Below, piece by piece: positions 1 to 5,206 of a stretch of DNA of 5,206 nucleotides; position 1 is the first letter of the stretch, and each line of letters begins with the position of its first letter. This DNA comes from Thermomicrobiales bacterium. GTDB taxonomy: Bacteria > Chloroflexota > Limnocylindria > Limnocylindrales > CSP1-4. The notes under the pieces are model-generated. The model was not told the DNA's origin, ran no database searches, and saw nothing but the letters and a program-made list of their open reading frames with translations. The stretch lies in assembly GCA_004525275.1 (NCBI GenBank), contig SPCO01000127.1:1-5206 (forward strand), in the 5' to 3' direction. Position numbers and translations under genes: made by a program.

Positions 1-1367
1 CAGAGTTGCGAGCGCGAGATCTCGGCGGTGGCGGCGTCCTCCATCAGGTTGTCGATCGCGGCCGCGCCGACGCCGCGAAGCCACGAGTCCAGATACGCCA
101 GGGCGACCCGGATGTTCGCGCGAACGCCGGCTTCGGTGACCGCGCCGCCGGGGACGGACAGGTCGAGCAGCGCATCCGTCTCGACTGACACGTCCTCCCG
201 CAACCGACCCTTCTGGTTCGGAGCCGCACCGAGCACGCCGTCGAAGACCTGCAAGGCCACCGGCACCAGGTCCGGGTGGGCCACCCACGTGCCATCGAAC
301 CCGTCGCGGCTCTCCCGTTCCTTGTCATCACGGACTTTGGCCAGGGCCACATCGGTGACGGCCGGATCGCGCCGGTTCGGGATGAATGCCGCCATCCCGC
401 CGATCGCATGGGCGCCGCGTCGATGGCAGGTCCGGACGAGCAGGTCGGTGTAGGCCCGCATGAACGGCACGGTCATGGTCAGCTGCGCCCGATCGGGCAC
501 GGTCAGCTCCGGCCAGGCTCGCAACTTCTTGATGCCACTGAAGAGATAGTCCCAGCGTCCGGCGTTGAGCCCGGCCGCATGCTCGCGCAGTTCATAGAGG
601 ATCTCGTCCATCTCGAACGCCGCGAGGATCGTTTCGATGAGCACGGTGGCGCGGATGGACCCACGCGGGATGTCGAGCGCGACCTGACCGTGAACGAAGA
701 CCTCGTTCCAGAGCCTCGCCTCGTGGTGCGATTCGAGCTTGGCGAGATAGAGATACGGACCGCTTCCTCGCCGGAGCGACTCAGCGCCGCAATGGAACAG
801 GAAGAGCCCGAAGTCGAACAGGCTGGCCGAGACCGGGGCGCCATCGACGAGCATCCCGGACTCGACGAGGTGCCAGCCCCGCGGCCGCACGACGAGCGTC
901 GCGGTGGTGTCGCCGAGCCTGTAGGCCTTGCCCTCGGGCGATTCGAAGGTGAGCGTCTGCCGAACGGCATCGGCCAGGGCCGCCTGGCCGCCGACCACGT
1001 TCGCCCAGGTCGGCGAAAGCGAATCCTCGAGGTCGGCCATGAACACGCGTGCGCCCGAGTTCAGGGCGTTGATCATCATCTTTGGCTCCGCCGGCCCGGT
1101 GATCTCGACCCGCCGGTCGTCCAGATCGGGCGGGGCGGGCGCGACCGTCCAATCCGCCGCCCGGACGTCGCGGCTGGCGATGAGGAAGTCCGGGCGCACG
1201 CCCGCATCGATCTCCGCCTGGCGATCCTCGCGGCGCTGCAGCAGGTCGAGGCGACTGGCACCGAACCGCCGCTGGAGGTCCGCGACGAACGCGAGGGCGT
1301 CGTGGGTCAGCACACGATCCGACCCTGGGACAGGGCCTCGTCGCAACTCGACGCCCACTGGGGTCAC
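1..1367 (-). CDS. aceB: Malate synthase A, 3' end cut by window edge
   Basis: Malate synthase condenses glyoxylate with acetyl-CoA and water to give malate and CoA in the cytoplasm. I read 455 codons in one open frame from a GTG at 1367 to the left edge. The Escherichia coli family member has about 530 residues, so some 75-80 C-terminal residues are missing. The family signature REHAAGLNAGRWDYLF (residues 261-276, bases 540-587) is intact. By alignment from memory to E. coli AceB, Arg161 (in VVRPRGWH), the Mg ligands Glu245 and Asp273, and the catalytic base Asp444 (in MEDAATAEISR) are all present with matching spacing. FMADLEDSLSPTW lies near residue 110. The start is the first in-frame start codon after the urate oxidase stop, 16 bases downstream, with a weak GAAGAG three bases before it; a second GTG at 1358 is possible. 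It is the A type, not the longer GlcB type. Its position suggests it consumes glyoxylate from purine breakdown. Confidence 0.95.
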   Translation of the reverse strand, partial: MTPVGVELRRGPVPGSDRVLTHDALAFVADLQRRFGASRLDLLQRREDRQAEIDAGVRPDFLIASRDVRAADWTVAPAPPDLDDRRVEITGPAEPKMMINALNSGARVFMADLEDSLSPTWANVVGGQAALADAVRQTLTFESPEGKAYRLGDTTATLVVRPRGWHLVESGMLVDGAPVSASLFDFGLFLFHCGAESLRRGSGPYLYLAKLESHHEARLWNEVFVHGQVALDIPRGSIRATVLIETILAAFEMDEILYELREHAAGLNAGRWDYLFSGIKKLRAWPELTVPDRAQLTMTVPFMRAYTDLLVRTCHRRGAHAIGGMAAFIPNRRDPAVTDVALAKVRDDKERESRDGFDGTWVAHPDLVPVALQVFDGVLGAAPNQKGRLREDVSVETDALLDLSVPGGAVTEAGVRANIRVALAYLDSWLRGVGAAAIDNLMEDAATAEISRSQL

Positions 1368-1383
1368 CCGCTCTTCGGCGATC

Positions 1384-2229
1384 TCAGGACTCCCCGCGGC
1401 GGACGGTCGCCTCGATGATCCCGTGCGGCTCCGTCGTTGGCGTGTAGATCTCGCGGTCGTTCTCCAGTCCGAACGGCGACAGGTCGACGAGCCAGTGATG
1501 CAGATTGGGCAGGGCCATCCGGATCTGAGCGATCTCCTCGTGACGCTCGAGAATGGACCTGGCCATGATCCAGATCGATTCCTGCACCGACCCGCTTTCG
1601 TGGTCGGCGAAGACCTCGAGCAATGTGGCGCGGATCGCATCAAACGTCGCGTCGTAGTCGAGACCCGGCGCACCGTAGCGCCAGATCGCCGTGACCTTCG
1701 TGGCCATCAACCGATCCTCAGTCTCGACAAGCGTCGTGTAGCGATCGCGCGGGAAGCCGCTGAACCCGGATCGGGTCGTCTTCATCACGGTCAGATCCTC
1801 GACGCCGGCCTCGACCATCGAACCGCCGAGCGAGACGTTGACCGTGGCGACCCTGGTCCCCTCGCCGCCGCGGACGAAGGCATCGGGCGCCGGCGAGCCG
1901 GCGACAGCGATGGCCGACCAGTGATGGCTGCGCACGTTGACCGTCGCGGCGTCGACCTGCGGGGCCTCCAGGAAGTGCTCGGCCAGCGCCTGCCCGTAGA
2001 CCTCGATCGAGCCGTCGAGATGGTCCTTGGCAAAGGCGTATGCCGTGTTCTTCATCGTGTCCGTGGCGATCACCGCCGAGTTGTCGCCGTCGGTGTGGGC
2101 CGCCTCGAAGGCGCCCTCGAGCGCGATCGCCACCGTCAGGTCGCGGACCTGATCGCCGTTGGGACTGCGGGCCACGCGGACCACGCGGATGGCTGCCTTG
2201 CCGTATCGATTCGCACCGAGTTCGATCAT
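1384..2229 (-). CDS. pucL: Urate oxidase (uricase, factor-independent urate hydroxylase)
   Basis: This enzyme oxidises urate with O2 to 5-hydroxyisourate and H2O2 without metal or organic cofactor. The 281-residue product is close to the usual 290-300 and looks complete. It is built of two tandem uricase (T-fold) domains. Recognisable family residues are Lys11 in YGKAAIRVVRV, the Thr56-Asp57 pair in ATDTMKNT, the SGFSGF loop (154-159), Arg173 in ETEDRLMAT, Gln216 in SVQES, and LPNLHHW (240-246) carrying the active-site Asn242 and His244. Lys, Thr and His form the known catalytic relay of fungal uricase, and all are present. The ATG start overlaps the uraD stop as ATGA (2229-2226). No strong Shine-Dalgarno sequence is visible before it, so translation is probably coupled to uraD. 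There is no uraD domain on this polypeptide, unlike Bacillus subtilis PucL, and no peroxisomal-type C-terminus. Confidence 0.96.
   Translation of the reverse strand: MIELGANRYGKAAIRVVRVARSPNGDQVRDLTVAIALEGAFEAAHTDGDNSAVIATDTMKNTAYAFAKDHLDGSIEVYGQALAEHFLEAPQVDAATVNVRSHHWSAIAVAGSPAPDAFVRGGEGTRVATVNVSLGGSMVEAGVEDLTVMKTTRSGFSGFPRDRYTTLVETEDRLMATKVTAIWRYGAPGLDYDATFDAIRATLLEVFADHESGSVQESIWIMARSILERHEEIAQIRMALPNLHHWLVDLSPFGLENDREIYTPTTEPHGIIEATVRRGES
2226..2229 (-). other. ATGA stop-start overlap joining uraD and urate oxidase
   Basis: On the minus strand the four bases ATGA contain the urate oxidase ATG and the uraD TGA. This is a classic translational-coupling junction and implies matched synthesis of the two enzymes. 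Confidence 0.85.
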
Positions 2230-2729
2230 GGCTCTAGGGTCGCATATCGGTCGATAGCGATGTCAACGATCGCATCCAGTGCTCGGTGGATCTCGGCGTC
2301 ACGGTCGCCATCGAGCGCGGCGGCCATCCCGGGCACTAGCTCCGTCCGCGAACGACCCGCCACGAAGACGCAGTAGCGGAACCCGAATCGGGCTTCGTAG
2401 GCGGTATTGAGGCGCTCGAGTTCTGCGCCGACCCGGTCAGCCTCGAGGGAACGTTCCGCGCCGTCCGCGCCGTACCCCTGCTCCTCGAACGACAGCCGCG
2501 ACACGTCTTCCGGTGGCGCACCGAGCCTTGGATGTGCATCGATCAGCTCGAGCTGTTCGTCGACCGGCATCGCATGGGCGATCTCCCGCGCGGTCCGAAA
2601 CAGCATCTCGACCGACCCGAATGGCCGAGCCACGGCGAGGCGCCCGAGGAAACCGCGAGCGCCCTCGAAGAGTGGCGCGACGGCTGCAACGAAGGCACCG
2701 GGGGCGATGACATCCAATTGATCGATCAC
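2226..2729 (-). CDS. uraD: 2-oxo-4-hydroxy-4-carboxy-5-ureidoimidazoline (OHCU) decarboxylase
   Basis: OHCU decarboxylase converts the unstable OHCU intermediate to S-allantoin, the last step of urate-to-allantoin conversion. The product has 167 residues, typical of the stand-alone family. IDAHPRLG (63-70) holds the expected catalytic His66. It is followed by LSFEEQGYGADGA (79-91), the counterpart of the S..EQ..AG motif with a Glu near residue 83, then FGFRYCVFVAG (115-125) for the family FGF segment. An Arg161 sits in the C-terminal helix. The EQ motif departs somewhat from the common EQxxAGL form. The GTG start shares a GTGA overlap with the stop of the FAD subunit gene and has a GGAGG at 2733-2737, only three bases upstream. 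An in-frame TTG at 2717 would have looser spacing and is less likely. The gene end overlaps the urate oxidase ATG by four bases. Confidence 0.92.
   Translation of the reverse strand: MIDQLDVIAPGAFVAAVAPLFEGARGFLGRLAVARPFGSVEMLFRTAREIAHAMPVDEQLELIDAHPRLGAPPEDVSRLSFEEQGYGADGAERSLEADRVGAELERLNTAYEARFGFRYCVFVAGRSRTELVPGMAAALDGDRDAEIHRALDAIVDIAIDRYATLEP
2726..2729 (-). other. GTGA stop-start overlap joining FAD subunit gene and uraD
   Basis: On the minus strand the bases GTGA contain the uraD GTG start and the TGA stop of the flavin subunit gene. Together with the GGAGG just upstream, this supports coupled translation of xanthine dehydrogenase and the urate-degrading enzymes. Confidence 0.75.
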
Positions 2730-3601
2730 CAGCCTCCGGCCTCGCGGATGAGGCGATGGAGCACCCGGGCAGCGACGATCCGACGGTACTCCGCGGTCGA
2801 GCGCACGTCATCGATCGGGTGGAGCTCGGCGGCCAGGGCCTCAGCGGCTTGGTCGGCGGTTTCCGGTGTCGGAGGCCGACCCTCCAGCGCGGCCTCCGTG
2901 GCCCTCGCCCGGATCGGGGTCGCGGCGACAGATCCAAGCGCCAGCCGGACCTCAGTCCAGGGTGCGGCGACCGAGCGCGGCTCGGCCGGCTCGCCGTCGC
3001 GCCAACCGAGGGCCATCACGACCTTGCTGATCGATTGTGCGCGTCGCGTCCCGACCTTGCGAAAGCGCATCTCGCGGCCGGCCAGGAGCGGGATCCGGAT
3101 GCGCAGCAGGAGTTCATCGGGCGCCAGGGCCGTGCGCCGATAGGCCGGCCAGAACTCCGATGAGGCCACCGTCCGCTCACCGCGGATCGACCCGAGGACG
3201 AAGGTGGCATCCGCCGCGAGAAGCACGGGCAGGGTGTCTCCGGCCGGCGAGGCGTTGGCGACGTTGCCGCCGAGCGTGCCCCGGTTCTGGATCTGGGCGG
3301 CTCCGATCGTCGCGGCCGCCTCGACGAGCACGGGGAGGTGCTCGCGACAGACCGCGGAGCGGCGGATCTCCGTGTACGTCGTGAGGGCGCCCAAGCTCAG
3401 CGCACCGCTATCGACGGTGATCCCGCGCAGCTCGTCCAGACCCCACAGGTCGACGATCTGGTCGGGCGGTTCACCAAGTTCGGCGGTCAGGGCGACCATC
3501 AGATCCGTCCCACCCGCGATCGGACGGACGGGACGCTCCGCGAGGATCGCGTACGCGTCGTGGAGAAGACGAGGACTGGTGACGGACGGCTCGATACCCA
3601 T
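2726..3601 (-). CDS. xdhB: Xanthine dehydrogenase FAD-binding (medium) subunit
   Basis: This is the flavin subunit of a three-polypeptide xanthine dehydrogenase. It receives electrons from the 2Fe-2S subunit and passes them to the final acceptor (NAD+ in typical dehydrogenases). The 291 residues match the usual 280-300. The N-terminal FAD_binding_5-type domain (about 5-175) shows PIAGGTDLMV (27-36) and IQNRGTLGGNVANASPAGD (104-122), both known FAD pyrophosphate/isoalloxazine contact segments. The remainder (about 178-288) is the CO-dehydrogenase flavoprotein C-terminal type. The symbol follows E. coli naming (xdhB = FAD subunit); the B. subtilis equivalent is pucC. The ATG at 3601 is three bases after the stop of the 2Fe-2S gene, and the gene ends in the GTGA overlap with uraD. 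Paralogous flavin subunits serve CO and nicotinate dehydrogenases, so the xanthine assignment rests mainly on the purine-gene neighbours. Confidence 0.93.
   Translation of the reverse strand: MGIEPSVTSPRLLHDAYAILAERPVRPIAGGTDLMVALTAELGEPPDQIVDLWGLDELRGITVDSGALSLGALTTYTEIRRSAVCREHLPVLVEAAATIGAAQIQNRGTLGGNVANASPAGDTLPVLLAADATFVLGSIRGERTVASSEFWPAYRRTALAPDELLLRIRIPLLAGREMRFRKVGTRRAQSISKVVMALGWRDGEPAEPRSVAAPWTEVRLALGSVAATPIRARATEAALEGRPPTPETADQAAEALAAELHPIDDVRSTAEYRRIVAARVLHRLIREAGGW
2733..2737 (-). promoter_or_regulatory. Shine-Dalgarno sequence (GGAGG) for uraD
   Basis: Read on the minus strand, GGAGG lies inside the last codons of the FAD subunit gene and is followed by CTG and then the GTG start at 2729. 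It is the clearest ribosome-binding site seen at the junctions examined and supports the GTG start of uraD despite the short three-base spacing. Confidence 0.6.
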
Positions 3602-3604
3602 CGG

Positions 3605-4096
3605 TCAGGCAGCCGGGTCCTGGCCCGAAGCGAGGGCGATCGCCTCGATGATCTTCGTGTACCCGGTACAGCGACACAGGTTGCCCGCGATCGCCTCCCG
3701 TATCGCATCGTCATCGGGGCCACCGCCGGCATCAATGTAGGCTCGACCCGCCATCAGCATGCCGGGTGTGCAGATCCCGCATTGGGCACCGCCAGTCTTG
3801 AGGAAGGCCGCCTGGAGTCGATCGAGCGTGGGCGGGAGGTCCGAGCCCGGCTCAGTCGAAGCGAGACCCTCGACCGTCTCGACGATGCAGCCCTCGACCT
3901 GGCAGATGGGCACCAGACAGGCATCGACCGGGGTGCCGTCCAGGAGGACCGTGCACGCACCACACTCCCCCTCGCCACAGCCCTCCTTCGTCCCGGTCAA
4001 GGCCAGGTCCTCGCGGAGGACGTCGAGCAGTCGGCGCATGCCCGGCAGGTCGACCACGATCGGCGACTCGTTCACGGTGAACCGATAGATCGCCAT
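3605..4096 (-). CDS. xdhC: Xanthine dehydrogenase 2Fe-2S (small) subunit
   Basis: This iron-sulfur subunit carries electrons from the molybdenum centre to FAD. The 163-residue product has both expected domains. The N-terminal plant-ferredoxin-like fold binds one cluster through Cys40, Cys45, Cys48 and Cys60 (GCGEGECGAC at 39-48). The C-terminal helical domain binds the second through Cys106 and Cys109 (QCGICTPGM) and Cys141 and Cys143 (NLCRCTGY). All eight ligands are present and the length is typical (150-170). The ATG follows the stop codon of the molybdopterin subunit gene with no base between (TAG then ATG). There is no strong ribosome-binding site, which suggests re-initiation by ribosomes finishing the upstream gene. 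The symbol follows E. coli naming (pucE in B. subtilis). The domain order alone does not set substrate, since CoxS-type subunits look alike; context points to xanthine. Confidence 0.95.
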   Translation of the reverse strand: MAIYRFTVNESPIVVDLPGMRRLLDVLREDLALTGTKEGCGEGECGACTVLLDGTPVDACLVPICQVEGCIVETVEGLASTEPGSDLPPTLDRLQAAFLKTGGAQCGICTPGMLMAGRAYIDAGGGPDDDAIREAIAGNLCRCTGYTKIIEAIALASGQDPAA

Positions 4097-5206
4097 CTAC
4101 AGAACCGCCGCCGGTTCCGAAGCCCCAGGACGAAGTGGCGCGATCGCCGGGACCCCGGCCAGGGCTGCCAAGATCCGTTCAGGGCTGGCCGGCAGATCAC
4201 CGATCCAGACACCGGTCGCATCCGCGATCGCCGCGACGACGGCCGGAGCCCCGACATCCATCGGCAGCTCACCGACGCCCTTCGCGCCGTGGGGCACCGC
4301 GTCGAACGGTGCCTCGACCAGGATCGTCGTGATCCGGGGCGCGTCAAGCGCGGTCGGGATGATGTACGTGGCGAGTCGATCGTTGAGATAGCGGCCGTCG
4401 CGCAACTTGATCTCCTCGATCGTCGCGTAGCCCACAGCCTGGAGCGTCCCACCCTCGACCTGCCCCTCGGCCAACACGGGATGGATGACCCGACCGATGT
4501 CGTCCGCCGCGACCACATCCCGGACATACACCTCGCCGGTATCCAGATCGACCTCGACGCTCGCGACACATGCCGCCCAGCCAAACGCGGGGTAGGCATC
4601 CCCACGATAGGTTTCGTCATCGAAGCCGACCCCCGGGTAAGGCTCGAAGCGCTGGTCGATTCGCAGCGTGCCGTTCGCCCGGGCATACGCCCGGTAGGTG
4701 TCCGCGAATGAGCCGCCGGTCGACCCCTCGACCTGGGACCGCAGCCGTTGGGCGGCCTGGATCAGCAGTCCGCCGACGACCATCGCCGTACGCGACGCCA
4801 CTGTCGGACCTGAATCCGGGACATGGGCCGTGTCCTGAGACGCGAATTCGACCACCTCGTACGGGACCTCGAGCGCGTCGGCCACGAGCTGCGGCAGGAT
4901 CGTCTTGGTTCCCTGCCCCATCTCGGTCGAGCCGACCAGGATGGAGATGGCGCCATCGTCGGTCAGCTCAAGCGAGGCCACCGACGCGAGCTTGACTTCG
5001 CCCGAGCCGGTGAACCCCGCGCCGTGCCAGGCCAGGGCGAGGCCGACCCCGCTGGCCAGCCGGGTCCGCTCGGTCCGCAAAGGCGAGCCTGGGATCGTCC
5101 CGGACCCGAGCCGGCTCGCGCGTTGCCGATGGTGCCGGACGCGGAGACGCTCGAATTCTCCGGCTTCGGCCGCTCGCTCCAGGACCTCCTCGCCGGCCAC
5201 GCTCGC
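4097..5206 (-). CDS. xdhA: Xanthine dehydrogenase molybdopterin-binding (large) subunit, C-terminal half
   Basis: This subunit hydroxylates the purine at its molybdenum-pterin centre. The frame is open through the right edge, giving 369 residues; full-length relatives have about 700-780, so the N-terminal half lies outside the window. A GTG at 5200 is not the true start. Visible family motifs are GSTEMGQGTKT (bases 4901-4933), a cofactor-binding loop; DSGPTVASRTAM (4781-4816); GQVEGGTLQAVGY, the counterpart of the family GQ.EGG..QG.G motif; and KGVGE (4268-4282), whose Glu corresponds to the catalytic Glu1261 of bovine xanthine oxidoreductase. A Phe-Thr pair (5009-5014) ahead of the GSTEMGQG loop fits the place of bovine Phe1009-Thr1010, which contact the purine. 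The symbol follows E. coli naming (pucD in B. subtilis). An aldehyde oxidase or other hydroxylase is possible, but the urate genes downstream favour xanthine. Confidence 0.9.
   Translation of the reverse strand, partial: ASVAGEEVLERAAEAGEFERLRVRHHRQRASRLGSGTIPGSPLRTERTRLASGVGLALAWHGAGFTGSGEVKLASVASLELTDDGAISILVGSTEMGQGTKTILPQLVADALEVPYEVVEFASQDTAHVPDSGPTVASRTAMVVGGLLIQAAQRLRSQVEGSTGGSFADTYRAYARANGTLRIDQRFEPYPGVGFDDETYRGDAYPAFGWAACVASVEVDLDTGEVYVRDVVAADDIGRVIHPVLAEGQVEGGTLQAVGYATIEEIKLRDGRYLNDRLATYIIPTALDAPRITTILVEAPFDAVPHGAKGVGELPMDVGAPAVVAAIADATGVWIGDLPASPERILAALAGVPAIAPLRPGASEPAAVL

Noticed and set aside
503..1152. Minus-strand frames of 123 and 155 codons inside the malate synthase region
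   Set aside because: They are in frames other than the one that gives the malate synthase motifs, and their products are rich in Arg, Ser and Pro without any recognisable domain.
1368..1383. The urate oxidase to malate synthase gap as a promoter or terminator
   Set aside because: Sixteen bases are too few for a promoter or a hairpin terminator, and no inverted repeat or T-run is seen there.
276..1418. A 380-codon open frame on the plus strand
   Set aside because: It lies antisense to a malate synthase frame that has the full family signature and catalytic residues. Its product is Arg/Gly/Asp-rich with no recognisable domain, as expected of a GC-rich shadow frame.
928..2376. A 482-codon open frame on the plus strand
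   Set aside because: It covers parts of malate synthase, all of urate oxidase and part of uraD in antisense. It has low-complexity Arg/Asp/Val composition and no domain.
3338..4711. A 457-codon open frame on the plus strand
   Set aside because: It is antisense across the FAD, 2Fe-2S and molybdopterin subunit genes, all strongly supported by motifs. Its composition is that of a shadow frame.
4097..5206. The molybdopterin subunit as a truncated pseudogene
   Set aside because: The reading frame is open to the window edge without a stop or frameshift, so the short length comes from the window boundary.

Overview
The window is a tightly packed, single-direction stretch of bacterial DNA of high G+C content (roughly two thirds by eye). 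All six supported genes lie on the minus strand, so transcription runs from the right edge to the left edge. The largest non-coding gap is 16 bases. No promoter, terminator, RNA gene, mobile element or CRISPR array is visible. The operon starts beyond base 5206 and continues past base 1. Taxonomy cannot be fixed from this sequence. The GC-rich codon use, GTG starts and three-polypeptide xanthine dehydrogenase fit a high-GC soil-type bacterium such as a Chloroflexota or Actinomycetota member (inference only).

Layout in transcription order: (1) the C-terminal half of a molybdopterin-binding xanthine dehydrogenase subunit, cut by the right edge (5206-4097); (2) its 2Fe-2S subunit (4096-3605); (3) its FAD subunit (3601-2726); (4) OHCU decarboxylase, uraD (2729-2226); (5) cofactor-free urate oxidase (2229-1384); (6) malate synthase A, aceB, which lacks only its C-terminal end because of the left edge (1367-1). 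The junctions are a directly abutting TAG/ATG, a 3-base gap, a GTGA overlap, an ATGA overlap and a 16-base gap. This suggests one polycistronic message with translational coupling.

Together the genes describe oxidative purine breakdown. The xanthine dehydrogenase oxidises hypoxanthine/xanthine to urate, urate oxidase makes 5-hydroxyisourate, and OHCU decarboxylase makes S-allantoin. Later steps, not in this window, release glyoxylate from allantoin. Malate synthase condenses glyoxylate with acetyl-CoA to malate, so its presence directly behind urate oxidase links purine catabolism to central carbon metabolism. The 5-hydroxyisourate hydrolase expected between urate oxidase and OHCU decarboxylase is not in the window.

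I see no evidence of a wholly new system. The points most worth a second look are the malate synthase placement, the unfused uraD-uricase pair that mirrors the PucL fusion, the missing HIU hydrolase, and an excess of the palindrome GCGATCGC.
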